Below, piece by piece: positions 43,381 to 55,422 of a DNA stretch of 64,000 bases. The translations under genes were made by a program, and so were the position numbers. Source of the stretch: Ryuthela nishihirai (Eukaryota > Arthropoda > Arachnida > Araneae > Heptathelidae); assembly GCA_038380435.1 (NCBI GenBank), contig JAWZYU010000724.1, positions 1 through 64,000 on the forward strand, in the 5' to 3' direction. A model generated the notes under the pieces. The model worked only from the letters and a program-made list of their open reading frames with translations, was not told where the DNA came from and searched no databases. Within the stretch, counting starts at the first letter, position 1. Every line of letters starts with the position of its first letter.

Positions 43381-43879
43381 TGGTGATGTTTATTCTCTTT
43401 CTTCACCGAAAATTTCAGATAGTCACGGTGAATCCGAAAAACTTTTGAAAGAGGTACTAGGTTAAAAGGAATGCATCTTATTTCTCGTCTATAATTTTTA
43501 GTAAATTTGGTATACAAGATATCGAAAAATATTAGTGCGGAAGAGGAAACAAACTCCTCTGTTGGGAATACGAAACAATGTAAATGTCACTTCCTCCGGA
43601 TTGTGTAAACAATGCATTCTGAAACGTCACTCTCCGATGTCATTCGCCTCTTATTGAATTCGTCCAACGCTTTTGTCGCTGTTCCATTAGTCGCGTTAGC
43701 TATTAAAATATGGCGAAGAAGTCATCCTATTTTGAGGGTCTGTAATTATCAGAGCTTTGCCTATCGCGAACAGATTCGAGTATAATAAGGAGCCACAGAC
43801 AAGGTCCTTGCGGTTGATAAATAACGTCAGCCTGTCCTTCCGTAACTTAGATCTCTGGTGGTCGAAAAGTTTCAGCTAA
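43381..43879. other. TIR-G interior, unassigned
   Basis: No gene; contains CCTATCGCGAACAG and GAGTATAATAAGG, also weakly present at the window start. Confidence 0.5.
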
Positions 43880-44115
43880 AGCCAGTTAAATAATATTCGT
43901 GAAGTGTTTGTGGTTCTTTTATATTTTCCTTCAGGTAAGTAATTTTGTAATGAATAATTAGTTAAGAGTATAGGTAATCTAATTCTACAGTTTTTAGCCT
44001 AAGAGCTATGAAATTTCGGACGGTTTCGAACCAACAAATAGTACGCAGCACATTATTCTGATTATGGGACATAAAATTGATAGCTAAGCGCTATTTGACG
44101 TGTCGACCACTTTAT
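43880..44115. repeat. inverted repeat, partner 45,285-45,480
   Basis: TTCAGGTAAGTAATTTTGTA here faces TACAAAGTTACTTACCTGAA there; matching continues over about 200 bp. One arm lies inside TIR-G and the other just outside, so a second inverted-repeat element overlaps this site. Confidence 0.75.
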
Positions 44116-45284
44116 TTTGGCTCGTCATACGGACATTATTCATTTCCTATGCTTTTCACACACCCTACGGAACGGCAACAGAATTTCCTTGTTATGCCAG
44201 TGAGAAACGTTACTTGGAAGCTCTAAAATATGCATTTAATGGAAAAATGTCACTGATGATAAATTAAAGATCATAATCAAATATTTTTTTTAAATATCGG
44301 TTTTAAAAAACATTGTTTTAGTTATATAAAAATATTGTTTAGTCTTCAGTGGTATGCCAGTGAGAAACTGGAATTATTATTTCAGCAGGTAAATTAGAAT
44401 TACTAATCCTATCGCGAAAATACGGACATGACGTCATCTATCGTATGTCCAAGTGTTGCCACCATAATTTCTATAAGATCTTTCAAAACCAAAGTATGTA
44501 TAAATCGAAAAGAATTTCTAATCCTAAAATATTAACTGGTAGTAGTTATTTCCTTTTTTTAATTTTGGTAAATATTTTTATAATATTCTGAAATATTTAA
44601 ATAAAATCTTAATAAGAAAATTATTTTGAGTGTTATTAAAATAAGTTAACTTTAAGTTATCTTAAACCAATGAATGGAATTGCTTGTTTAGGCATATTTA
44701 TTTTCGCTCTTTTTGTTGAAGGCTGTCCAGACAGGCGGTAACTAGGTGGCTTTCACGAAACGCGTTTCCCTATGGTGTCCAACGAGAAATTCCTAGATCG
44801 AGGCTAGGTGTGAATCTCTTACGTATGTCATAGGCAACTTTGTCCTTAGGGGTAAAGAACGGTTTTTCCTGTGTTCACAAAGAACAACTCTGTGGTTTAA
44901 TCTAAGGCTTCTATTACACGTTTCGCTGTACTGTACATTACCTTCTTCTTAGCTCTGAGCAATGCGTTTCCGTGTAGTGGGTAAATTATATATTTATCGC
45001 CACGTTGACATTTCTTGGGCTCGTTACGTCACCCTATCAGCTCGATATATCTGTTGCGAATATGAGACGTTGGTTTCAAACTTCGTCCACGATAATGGGC
45101 AAATACATCTGAAAGCATGTACATAAAAATACTGCCGTTTGATCATTTACGATATAGAACTATTTATACGCGTACTGTAACGACGAATGGCGAAATGAAG
45201 AAATCAAAAATTAAGCAAAGAATTTTTTTTCCTCGGACAACCATTAGTCCTACTGACCGAGCCTAAATGAAAGGGGTGGTTTCT

Positions 45285-45480
45285 GGTCGACAGCGACAAA
45301 TAGCGTTTAACTATAAAATTTATATCTCATAATCAGATTAATGTGCTGTACAGTAGCTCTCGGTTGAAATTTCATAACTCTCGTGTTAAAAAGTGGAAAA
45401 TTACACTACCTCTACTGTAAATTAATTATTCAGTACAAAGTTACTTACCTGAAAGAATTTATAAACGAACCACCAACACT
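45285..45480. repeat. inverted repeat, partner 43,880-44,115
   Basis: See partner. Beyond it (45,490-45,650) is unassigned sequence that precedes the LINE 3' end. Confidence 0.75.
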
Positions 45481-45654
45481 TTATGAATATTATTAAACTT
45501 GATTCACCTGATATTTTTTCGAACAGCAGAATGGTGGTTTAGAGAAGGGAATAGGGAATACAGTCCGTGTGTATTTTTTAATCGCATAGACCTTGCCAAT
45601 GATTGCTTATTACACTATAATGTGTTCCCGGCTATGCAAAGGTCCAAAAATATG

Positions 45655-48600
45655 AAAAAAAGAAAAACTCAAATTATATCAATTATTATTCGCCAATCTA
45701 TAATTATTCGTACGGGCAACATGGCGAAACCAACGGAGTCTCTCTCTGCAAAATATGCTGCTTAAAGGAGGTTGCAAACTCCTTTGCCTAACCTGATCAT
45801 TAGTTTCAAAGTTGAACCACCTAATGCCCAAGATACTGCGTATGCATCTGGAATCAAAAGCATCTAGTTTCCTGTTTTCTTGTTTACAAAGTGTCCAAGT
45901 TTCACTACCGTAACTAACCCTAGAAAGAACCAAACTATTATACAGTCTAATTTTAGTCTTTAGGTGTATACGCCTATTTCTCCACACTCTACATAGGTTC
46001 TTAAAAGTCCCGGCAGCAATCCCTATTCGTCTGTTAATCTCGTGCCGCACATCACCATTATCTGTTAGATAGCTCCCAAGATAATTAAACTGTGATACCT
46101 GCTCAAGACTACAACCATTCAGATTAACTGAATCACAGCCTGCCTGACCAATTTTCATCACTTTAGTTTTCTCTCTGTTTATAACCAAACTTACTCTACT
46201 TCCAGTCTCATCAACAGCTCGAATGAAAGAGTTCATCTCATCAACATCTTTTGCCAAAAGGGCTAAATCATCAGCCTAATCTATATCAGAAATTTTCGTA
46301 CCTCCAGTCCATTAAAGGCCAAAATCTTTCCCTTGAAGTGAATTTCGCATAACGTAATCAATAACCAATATAAAGATAAAAGGCGACAAAATGGACTCTT
46401 GTGGAACAGCAGAAGTAATGCTAAAGCAATTGCTACAAGCCTTACAAGCTTTCACACACGACTCAGTGTTATTATAGAGAGTTTTCAGTATGTTAACTAA
46501 CTTGTCACGTATACCATATGATCTCACAATCAAGTACAAATCATGACGATCAACAGAGTCGAAAGCCTTTTGGAAATCAACAGAGCTACCAACCAAAGGT
46601 TTTGGAAACTCTAAACATTTCTCAAGAATCTGCGTAAGTGAAAATATCTGATCCACACATCCCTTACCTCTTTCTGAATCCACATTGCTCATAACGCAAT
46701 TGCCTGTCAACCAGATTCTTAATTCTATTAAGCACAATCATGGAAAGAACTTTACCTGGAACAGAGAGTAGGCTGAAACCCCTATAGTTATCACAAGAAC
46801 TGCGATTACTTTTCTTGAAAATTGGGATAACAATAGCTCTGGTAAAATTCTTAGGAACCATGCCTTTATCATAAAAGATATTCAGTTTTTCAGTCATCCA
46901 AGTGGTAACCGAAACATTCCCAGTTCTGAGCATTTCTGTAGTAATTTCGTTTACCCTTGGGAATTTATGAGGTTTAAGTTTAGAAACATCCAAAATAAAT
47001 TCAGATTGTCTTATAGGGCCACCATTAAAGGCATCAATGCATGTATCATCATTCGAAAAAATGATGAAGAACTAACCGCATTGTTTAGAACATCACTGAA
47101 ATGCTCAGCCCATCTAGCCATGAGATACTATAACCTTACCTTGTTTATGCTTCAATCCCTGTATACCTGTCTGTTTTTCACCACACAAAACATTAACTAT
47201 CTGGTACAGCTCTCTGGTGTTGTGCTGTCTAACTGCTTCCTCGGCTTGTCAGTCAAACCATCATGCCAAAGATTCTTATCAGCAGCTAACTGATCTTTTA
47301 CACGTTTATTAAGTTCTCTGTAATGCTTTCTATTAGGACTAGTAGGGTATTGGATCAAGGACATTCCTGAAGTTCTTTCTTTCCAAAATAAGCTCAAGTG
47401 CCTTATCACTCAGATAATTCTGCCCTCCATTGTTCCTTTTTTCCTAAAAGAGTACTGTTAGTGTCCAAAAAAGTCTGTTTAAAGTGGTCCCATTCATCCT
47501 CAACTTCAGTAGTAAGCATACCATGACTGTCATAATGACTAAGTAACCTATCACGGTAAGCTTTGGCTATAACTGGGTCTTTCAGAGCTTCAGTATTAAA
47601 AGTAAATTTTTTAACCCTAACACAACAATTTTTAATTTCAAGTTGCAAGACACTTTTAACAAGGTAATGGTCAGATCCAATTTTAGCTCCCCTATATGAC
47701 CTGGTATTCCTAACAGAACTAGCCCATTTGCTGTTAATTAATATATAGTCAATCATATTCTTATGCAGCCCATCGGATGAAACCCATGTGTACTTGTGTA
47801 TGTCGTGGTGTTTGTAATAAGTGTTAGTTATTCTGAATCCATTGAGTTTACTTACCTGGAGGAGACGTTGCCCATTGCCATTGCAGCTACCGATGCCAAA
47901 AGGGCCAATTACCCCTCCCGAAAGGTCAGAGTTAGTACCAACTTTGACATTGAAGTCACCAAGAACAAGGGTAATATCTCCTTTCTTGACAGAATTCAAA
48001 TATCCTGAAGTTGTCCATAAAACTTATCCTTCTCATCCTCATCCTCGGTGGGGGCATAACAGCCTATAACATTCAAGTCTTTAACGCTTGTCTGAAATTT
48101 TGCTGTAAGAAGCCTTCCATTAATGCACTCATATCCTAGAAGAGCATCACTAGCGTGTCTGGTGAGAAGCAGACCCCCGCCTTGCTGAATCTTATTGTCG
48201 TCCTCCCTTAAAATTTTCTTTTTATGAATCTGACCTTTATCTGTCGATTTGCTCTCTTGCAAGCCGAGAATATCTAAATTACAATGGTGGAATTCTTGTG
48301 TGAGAACATTAAGAGAGTAAGCTCTGTGCAGAGTCCTCACATTCCAACTACCTATGGAGAGAAAATGGTTAGTGGGATGTTTAAAGAAACTATGTTTATT
48401 GAGAGAGAGAATGCCGAGAATATCAAACAGCCCCCTAATCGCAGACATGTTCCCCCACCACTAAAGGCTCAAGTCATCTACACTGGAAGACTTCCTCCAA
48501 TGTAGAATTTGACGATGCCAATAGAAGCAAAGAGTTCAGGTGGCTGCGATGACCTCTGCTCAGGATTATCCACCAGCTGATAAACATATCCTGTGAATCT

Positions 48601-48940
48601 ATTCACTTGGGGCTGTCAACCCAGAAACAAACAGAAAACATAGCGGAAGATCATCCCTCCACAGAAGCCCACCAGTGCAGCAAAATCAGGATCCATAATC
48701 AAGCTCAGAGCCATATATCTGTCCAGTCCAGTGGGTATATGGTCAGCACCTGGACCCTGTGTGGTTGACCACTCCTCAGTAGGGTGGAAAAATGAGAAAA
48801 GTAGCCATAGTTGTCGAGATCAGTAGGCCACACTGATCTGGCAGCCCTTCCCTTCCGTTAACTTCCACAAGAGAGTATCTCTTTTGAAAGGTCCCCCACA
48901 TTTCCACCCCGCTAAGAACCCATTGAAATTCTTCTCAATT
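45655..48940 (-). mobile_element. RTE-like LINE, near full length, inactive (unit 1)
   Basis: On the - strand: about 490 bp of 5' UTR (48,450-48,940), one ORF with endonuclease then RT, and almost no 3' UTR, ending in an AATAATAATTGATATAATTT-type tail. A single ORF with endonuclease and RT and a minimal 3' UTR fits the RTE group. Confidence 0.85.
45679..48448 (-). pseudogene. RTE-type ORF: endonuclease and reverse transcriptase, disrupted
   Basis: Starts at the ATG at 48,448 (MSAIRGLFDIL). The endonuclease has IGSWNVRTL, LGLQES (catalytic Glu), NVIGCYAPTED, LVLGDFN (47,945), IDYILINSKW and GSDHYLV (47,670). The RT has LKPHKFPRVNEIT (altered from the usual SPG.D), NYRGFSLLS, DFQKAFDSVDR (46,570), VPQESILSPF (altered from the usual RQG block) and ADDLALL (46,265). 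The end has YLGSYLTDNGDVRHEINRRI and GSETWTLCKQENR. Breaks: frameshift near 48,000, frameshifts near 47,400 and between 47,200 and 46,990, a further shift near 46,700, and a stop (TAG) in place of the Tyr of YADD at about 46,277. It cannot make an active RT. Confidence 0.9.
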
Positions 48941-50196
48941 TACATAAATATCACGGCACTTTCAACATAAGGAAAACTTTAAAACATATTACTATCGACT
49001 AAATTAAAACCGTTTTCTCGAATTCTTTAGAATACACCACTGTACACTATTCATGAGACAAAATCATATTAACTCCAACATTGCCACCAAATACACCTGA
49101 ACAGTAGAAATATCAAATACCCTATATATATATACACACAACATACCGAGAGGAAAAATATAAATACTTAAAAAGAAAGAAACCAATCCTGCTATTCTTA
49201 AAGAGATTTTCTCCAAACCTCAATTAGAAGTTTAGAAAACACAGCTCAAAGCTAAACTCTATAAATTACACAGATTCAATTATTTTTAAACCTCTTAACA
49301 GGAAAGGAAATTAAAAAAAGAATCAACAATAAACTATATTCAAGTGAGCTACGTAACTCATAACTTATGATCATTTCCGCTTCCTTTCTGCTAAACTGTC
49401 ACTTTACATTATCAGATTTAAACATCATTCGAACATGGAATTTTTTCTCACCAAATATCTACAGTTGATTAATCATTTCACCGTCTAATACAGAAAATAA
49501 ATCACATCAGATCTACATATTATGAAATTAAAATCTTGTAAATAATCTCTGTCATATCAACTTCATCTTACACCTAAAATATGTTCATATTTGCAATAAT
49601 ACTACACATACGTTGCTACTTTGACGAAAGAATATCATGCACTTCCGGTTATAGCGATATAATTGTTGGAAATTTTAGTATTTCCGGCTACGCGTAGAAG
49701 ATTAAGCAGAGGTTTGGTTTCCGAATATAAAAAATAGACCTGGGATTTTAAGACGTATACCTGATTTGAAAACCATATATTGCGATAACAGACGTTATAT
49801 AGCGAATGGTTAGTCACAGCGAGGTAATTATCAGAGTTTATAATTCAAATAGGAAAGGGGGATATGTTTTCAACAGGATTCTGAATAGAAAGTAGTTGAT
49901 TATGAATTAATACAAAGTCTGAAGATTAGATATAACACTGTGACTTTTAAAATTTTTTTATATTTAGATTATTCATTGTGAATAATTTATTTTGAAATTT
50001 TTCATTGTCAATTATCATTGATTATTCATTGTCAATAATTTATTTTGAAATTTTGTGAGGTTTCGTAATTAGTAGGGTAAATCCGGTCTTGGGATATTAA
50101 TTCAACGTTACATCATACTGGGCGATCCTTCTCGAGGTTTTCCAAAATGCAATTTAAATTCGAGTTTTGAATATCGAAAAAACCTGACATTTCGGT
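48941..50196. other. AT-rich spacer of the duplication unit
   Basis: No gene recognised. It is well conserved in unit 2 (61,946-63,205). Contains TA/CA microsatellite (49,122-49,142) and a short direct repeat ATTATTCATTGT near 49,970-50,030, which has one unit fewer in unit 2. Confidence 0.6.
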
Positions 50197-50258
50197 TGTT
50201 TCACCTCTGAGCGGCACTTTTTTGCACACCATCGGTTAAATAGTTAGGTCACAAGGAT
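50197..50258 (-). mobile_element. SINE-A 3' end fragment
   Basis: About 60 bp: TTTCACCTCTGAGCGGCAC to AGTTAGGTCAC, the last part of SINE-A only. Confidence 0.7.
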
Positions 50259-50259
50259 A

Positions 50260-51070
50260 TGTAGAAGACTCAGATACCGTTCGATGCAAATCCATTCCTA
50301 ATTTTGTATCTTATTACATCACGACGTGAACCTAACAGTTAATTTTCATTTCTGCGCCAAAACAATAATATCAATCTTGAGATTGCTCGCATATATCAAA
50401 TTTTTTTACCGAAAACGACTTTTCAAAAACCGGAATTTCCAAAGCTTTAACGGTTCGTAAACGTATAAATGGTTGCTGCCTACGTAAAGCCCTTCCACAT
50501 CACTAAAATCTCACCCAAAATATCTAAAACAAAAGAATGGTTACTTCCTCCGTGTATCGTACGAGGGTGAGAAAAAAAAAAAAAATCCAGTGGAACAACT
50601 CAAAAAAGCTTGGAATGCGAAACTCAAAGTATGCAACTTCAAACTTGTACTACGGCTTCACAATGTTTCGTCTATACTTCTCCGAAACTTTATATAACCA
50701 TTTTTCTTCTCTGTAGAAAAATAAAAATGCATCTTACGTACCTGAGATGATCGAAGCAAAACATAAAAATATACCTAAAATAGAAACATTATTATGATTA
50801 AGAATAGCATTTTTTAAACTTCAACGTGATTGTAATATATTATACCAAATGTGCTGGCAACACAACGAAAGAGTACTGCTGACGTCATCTCGGTGTTTTT
50901 CCTACTTTATTATTAACCCGTATTCACAGGCAGGCAGCACTAATTTTAGGAGATTTAAACATTTTGATATCCATTTTTTCATATGCACTGTATTTTTTTT
51001 AAAGGTTTATTTTTTTTACACTGTTTTCTCGGGAACCTATCAGAAACAGAATTGGGTGCATTGAATTAAT
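50260..51070 (+). mobile_element. TIR-E right half, unit 1
   Basis: Matches 16,190-17,260 in order: CGATGCAAATCCATTCCTAA, AAACCGGAATTTCCAAAGC, TGCTGACGTCATCTCGGTG at 50,877, ATATGCACTGTATTTTT. Confidence 0.65.
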
Positions 51071-51416
51071 TATTCCTATTGTTTATTAAGAAGGATTTAT
51101 TTTTTTTTAAAGTTGATTGCTTCGCGCGCTTGGCTACTGATCTAAGAGACCTGGGTTCGAATCTAGGGTAAGGAATTGATGTGTGTTGCTTTTCTGCTCA
51201 GGTGCTTACTTACGGTAGCAACAATGTAATCAGTTTAGGTTAATCAGTGACAAATTTGAATCTCAATCAAGTATATATTTTTTTTACACGTTTTTGATTT
51301 AACACAGATCAGAAAAGAAATTTAAATTCCCTATTTAAACGATTTATTTTGATGTAACACGGTTGACACGAAGCCTTTTTGAAAAACCCCATTTGAATTT
51401 AATTCTGAAAAAATTG
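51071..51416. other. junction between duplication units, with SINE-B head
   Basis: 51,118-51,205 is the head of a SINE-B (+ strand, GCGCGCTTGGCTACTGATCT, box B GGTTCGAATCT). The rest, up to the SINE-A at 51,417, has no counterpart elsewhere in the window and marks the duplication boundary. Confidence 0.6.
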
Positions 51417-51783
51417 TTTTACCTCTGAGCGGCACTTTGTTGCACACCATGGGCTAAATGGCCACGTCACATGGACCCGGAAGAAGGCTGGGGTAGGGGA
51501 CCAACTGGAACAGCTATTGTAAGACAGATGGTAGCCTCCCGTCAAGGCCATCGAGCGAGTTCTTTAACATGCACAGGGTATGGCTGTCGCACACACGGGG
51601 CCACGGCTTAACGTCCCATCCGACGGACGGCGGCCTTTCCAAGCCCATCGGTGTCCGCTACTGACCGTGGGCAGGGCGGGGAATTTTGCGGAGAAAAATC
51701 TGAAAGCTGAACCAGCTGGGACTCGAACCTGGGAACTACAGTTTACGAGCCTGGCGCGCTACCGACTGGCCCACCCCGCCCCT
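51417..51783 (-). mobile_element. SINE-A at the start of unit 2
   Basis: Carries the subtype marks of 37,782-38,147 (GAGAAAAATCTGAA, GAACCAGCTGGGA) but does not share that copy's small deletion at the CGGTTTAACG site, so it keeps an older state. Confidence 0.9.
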
Positions 51784-52920
51784 GTCTCCACGGTGTCAGA
51801 TTGTTAATAAAACCAGTGAAGTTTGATAATTAAATTAATCAATCCCAGTTATTTAAGCTGAAACGTTATAGTGGAATTGTATGTAATTTCCGGCTTTGAT
51901 ATTAAATTGCATTCGCATATTTTAAATATTAACGTTTCTGAAATATTATAATATTACTATTAATCCTTCCTAAATGTAGTTCGATTCTTGTTTAGGTAAA
52001 ATTTACGTGGTCTATGAACTTTATTCTAAATATACGTAATAAAATATATTATGGAAAAGAAGAAATGAATTGAGAGTAAAATTTGACACTGAAGTGAAAG
52101 CGAATACATGGTTGCTATCGTAACTAAGGGCGCCACGTGTGAAGCTATCTAGGTGCACGTGCCATTGTAACATATTTGACCAATCGTAGAAGAGGAACAC
52201 GAAGAACCGTTGGGAAAGGCGGGAAGCAGGAAATATTTCATTAGAAACAAAATTAACGCCACCTAGAGGAATTTATTTCATTTAGCAATAATTGTATGTG
52301 TTTAAGTACATAAGTTATATTTATGCATTCATGTTTCAAAACTTTAATGAACACTATTTGAATATTACTACATATAGTATGCTGGAATATAAATTTAGGA
52401 CACCTTTTTGGGTGAGGGGAAATGTGAATTTTTTTTTTTGTTACGGTTCAACTTATTTGGACTTCCGACCTGAAATTTCGCACTGCAAACTGGACCTTAA
52501 CCTGAAACTTTCTGTGAAAATTTCGAGCGTGTACATTGATTTCCCCGATGAGTTATGACTGCCAGAGACAGGTAGTAAATGCCACTCCGCAACTCGCTAA
52601 GTTATGACGCTGTATTCCGTATCATCTCATTGGGATAAAATTTACGAACAATAATAGGTTTTAAAACACAAAAAAATACGCTTGATAATTAAGAGACATT
52701 AGGAAAACTATTTTATTTTACTACTTCAACTGATGCAGTATTTAATTAGTAACGCAAGTTCGGATGTTTAATAGCAGCGATATCTGTTTATTTAGTCTGA
52801 AACCCTAAAAGAAACAAGTTTAAAGGAAGGGAGAATGGAATAATCTACCTTTCATTGGGCACAGCGATAAATATGCTTCGGTTTCCATTTCTATTTAAGT
52901 ACGGAACTCATAAAGAATCC
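51784..52920 (+). repeat. block F, copy 3
   Basis: Near-identical to copy 2; the 88-codon frame is at 52,292-52,558 with one residue changed. Confidence 0.75.
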
Positions 52921-53883
52921 TCAGCGTTGAGATTTATCTCCGCAAAACTCCCCGCCCTTCCCACGGTCAGTACTGGACACCGATAGGCTTGGAATACATT
53001 ATTCACAATATAAAATTATCCATAACAGCAACATAATTTTAACGAATTTCTGTATTACAGACTACACAGGGATTAAGTGCTTAGCCGAGGAGTGATTTCA
53101 TACCCTAAACATTTAACCTCTAATGATTATTTTATTTCCTAATCCAAAGAGGCTTAACGTGTTAGGGAAAAGAGTGAAAATATCTTCATAAATATAATAA
53201 AGGAATAAAAAAACACCCCCTCAAGCAGCTGCTTGCAACAGCGATCTAACAGGAGCCTGTCAGTTTCCCCGCCATAGTCGAAGGTCTGTGAGGGTGGTGA
53301 CCCCTTTAATTACTTTAATACGCCATATATTAGATATGCGTTTGGTTGGGTTGTTTCATCTCTGAACGGTAGTTATTTGCACACAAGGGTCTAAATGGCG
53401 ACGTCATAAAGAACCAGAGGGATCAGTTTAGGTTGCGGGAAGGTGACCGAATGTTATGAGACAGATGAAAAAATAGGAGATTGGTTCCAGACGTGAAAAA
53501 AAAACAACATACCCCCTCAAGAAGCTGCTTCCCACAGAGATCTGACAGGAAGCTGTCACTTTACATACCATAATAGAAAGTCTGTGAGGATGACAGGACC
53601 TCAGCACAAAAACGACACGTACGTCCATGCCTTACCCGGGACTCGAACCCAGGTCCCTTAGACGTGAAAACCGAATACAAATGAGTTGTTTTCAAACAAG
53701 TGATATCAAAATCTTGAAGTCTTTATTTCATTTTTATTAATTTTAAGACATTTTTAATTTTATAAACTTAGTAGTTTTCAAATTAAAACCAACCGGTTTG
53801 GTTTTAAAGAAAAGAAATATATAAAGAATTCTTCAATATTTTTTGGTTTTTTTTTATCTTTGTAGTTTTTTTTTTAACTCAGC
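52921..53883 (-). repeat. SINE-A/SINE-B block and TIR-E left end, unit 2
   Basis: SINE-A piece 52,921-52,995; SINE-B pieces 53,213-53,305 and 53,513-53,663; diverged SINE-A end 53,340-53,470; TIR-E left end 53,665-53,880. Confidence 0.75.
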
Positions 53884-54235
53884 TCGTAGTCTGTAGTTCC
53901 CAGGTTCGAGTCCTAGCTGGGTAAGCGTTGAGATTTATCTCCGCAAAATTCCCCGCCCTGCTCACGGTCAGTAGGGGAGACCGGTGGTCTTGGAAAGGAT
54001 GCCGTCCGTCGGATGGGGCGTTAAGCATTGGCCCCGTGTGTGTGAGAGCCATATCCTGTGCACGTTAAAGAACACGCTGGATGGCCTTGACGGAAGGCTA
54101 CCATCTGTCTCCCAACAGCTGTTCCAGTAAGTCCCCTCCGCCAACCTTCTCTGAGCCTTCGGGGCCCATGTGACCTGGCCATTTAGCCCATGGTGTGCAA
54201 AAAAGTGCCGCTCAGAAGTAAAACAACCCAACCTA
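53884..54235 (+). mobile_element. SINE-A, head further truncated
   Basis: Like 40,245-40,615 but missing about 20 bp of the head, including most of box A (CTCAGCTCGTAGTCTG). Confidence 0.9.
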
Positions 54236-54679
54236 TTAGATTATCTAAATATTGTTTCAGGATGTTTCTGAAGGGTAAAATAATTCATTTATACTACAGA
54301 AAATAAATGATCTAAATAAATGCACCAAATTCTGTTTTAAATTTTTAAACGGTAAATAGGTTCCGGAAAAAAACGTGTAAAAAAAAAATTCTAAAACAAA
54401 ACACAGTGCATATGAAAAAATAGAAGATTGGTTCCAGACGTGAAAAAAAAAACATACCCCCTCAAGCAGTTGCTTGCCACAGAGATCTGATAGGAACTTG
54501 TCAGTTTATATGCAAGTGTTAGTTTAATTATCTTTATAACTTTAAACACATGAGAGACCAAGACTAACGTATATTGCAGATAAAAATGAGGGGAATTCCC
54601 AGAACTCAAAGTTACCATTTTTTCTGAATGGTTTCGTAGTTTTTCGATCAAATGGAAAATAAAATGCATTAAAATGTAG
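54236..54679. other. AT-rich segment with SINE-B tail, unit 2
   Basis: Duplicate of 40,616-41,059 with few changes. Confidence 0.6.
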
Positions 54680-55422
54680 AGTTGTTTTACCTCTGAGCGG
54701 CTCTTTCTTACACACCATGGGCTAAATGGCCATGCCACATGGACCCCGAAGGCTCAGAGAAGGTTGGGGGATGGGACCCACTTGAATAGCTGTTGTGAGA
54801 CAGATGGTAGTCTCCCGTCAAGGCCATCCAGTGTGTTCTTTAAAGTACACAGGGTATGGTACTTTTTTGAAAACCATGGGCTAAATGGCCATGCCACATG
54901 GATCCCGAAGGCTCAGAGAAGGTTGGTGGAGGGTCCTCACTGGAACAGCTGTTGGGAGACAGATGGTAGCCTCCCGTCAAGGACATCCAGCGTGTTCTTT
55001 AACGTAAACAGGGTATGGTACATTTTTGCAAACCATGGGCTAAATGGCCAGGTCACATGGACCCCGAAGGCTCAGAGAAAGTTGGGGGAGGCTAAACAGC
55101 TGTTGTGAGACAGATGATAGCCTCCCGTCAAGGCCACCCAGCGTGTTCTTTAACGTAAACAGGGTATGGTACTTTTTTTGCAAACCATGGGTTAAATGGC
55201 CATGCCAAATGGACCCCGAAGGCTCAGAGAAGGTTGGGGGAGGGTCCTCACTGGAACAGCTGTTGGGAGACAGATCATAGGCTCCCGGCAAAGCCATGCA
55301 ACGTGTTCTTTAACGTGCACAGTGTATGGCTTTTCCGCACACGGGGACACGGCCTAAGATCCCATCCGACGGATGGTGACACGGCCTAAGATCCATCCGA
55401 CGGCCTTTCCAAGTTTATCGAT
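54680..55422 (-). repeat. tandem array of SINE-A bodies, unit 2
   Basis: Same four units as 41,060-41,802, including the shortened third unit, so the array formed before the 13-kb duplication. Confidence 0.88.

Larger units (their letters stand above)
41803..45265. mobile_element. TIR-G, long inverted-repeat element inserted in SINE-A
   Basis: The left end (41,803-42,215: ACTAATGGTTG, TTGCTTAATTTTTGATTTCT, ATGATCAAACGGCAG, CCATTCATTGGTTTAAGATA) is the inverted complement of the right end (44,490-45,265). Inside the repeats lie GGGTGACGTCACTTCCGTG at 42,253 and ACATGACGTCATC at 44,426. SINE-A-like sequence stops at the left end and CCTACTGACCG resumes at the right, so the element probably landed in a SINE-A. 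No transposase is visible. It contains an RTE fragment and about 0.3 kb (44,695-44,985) absent from the copy at 55,423. Confidence 0.65.
37782..51070. repeat. direct tandem duplication, unit 1
   Basis: Unit 1 (here) and unit 2 (51,417-64,000) share order throughout: SINE-A, block F, SINE-B block, SINE-A, SINE-A array, TIR-G, RTE LINE, AT spacer, TIR-E. The offset is 13,637 in block F, 13,620 at the SINE-A array, 13,317 before the LINE, about 13,005 after it and 12,966 near the end. The differences come from indels inside unit 2. Confidence 0.92.

Noticed and set aside
45499..45765. 88- and 94-codon frames at the LINE 3' flank (also 58,816-59,100)
   Set aside because: They cross the LINE 3' end on the opposite strand and change length with an A-run; not coding.
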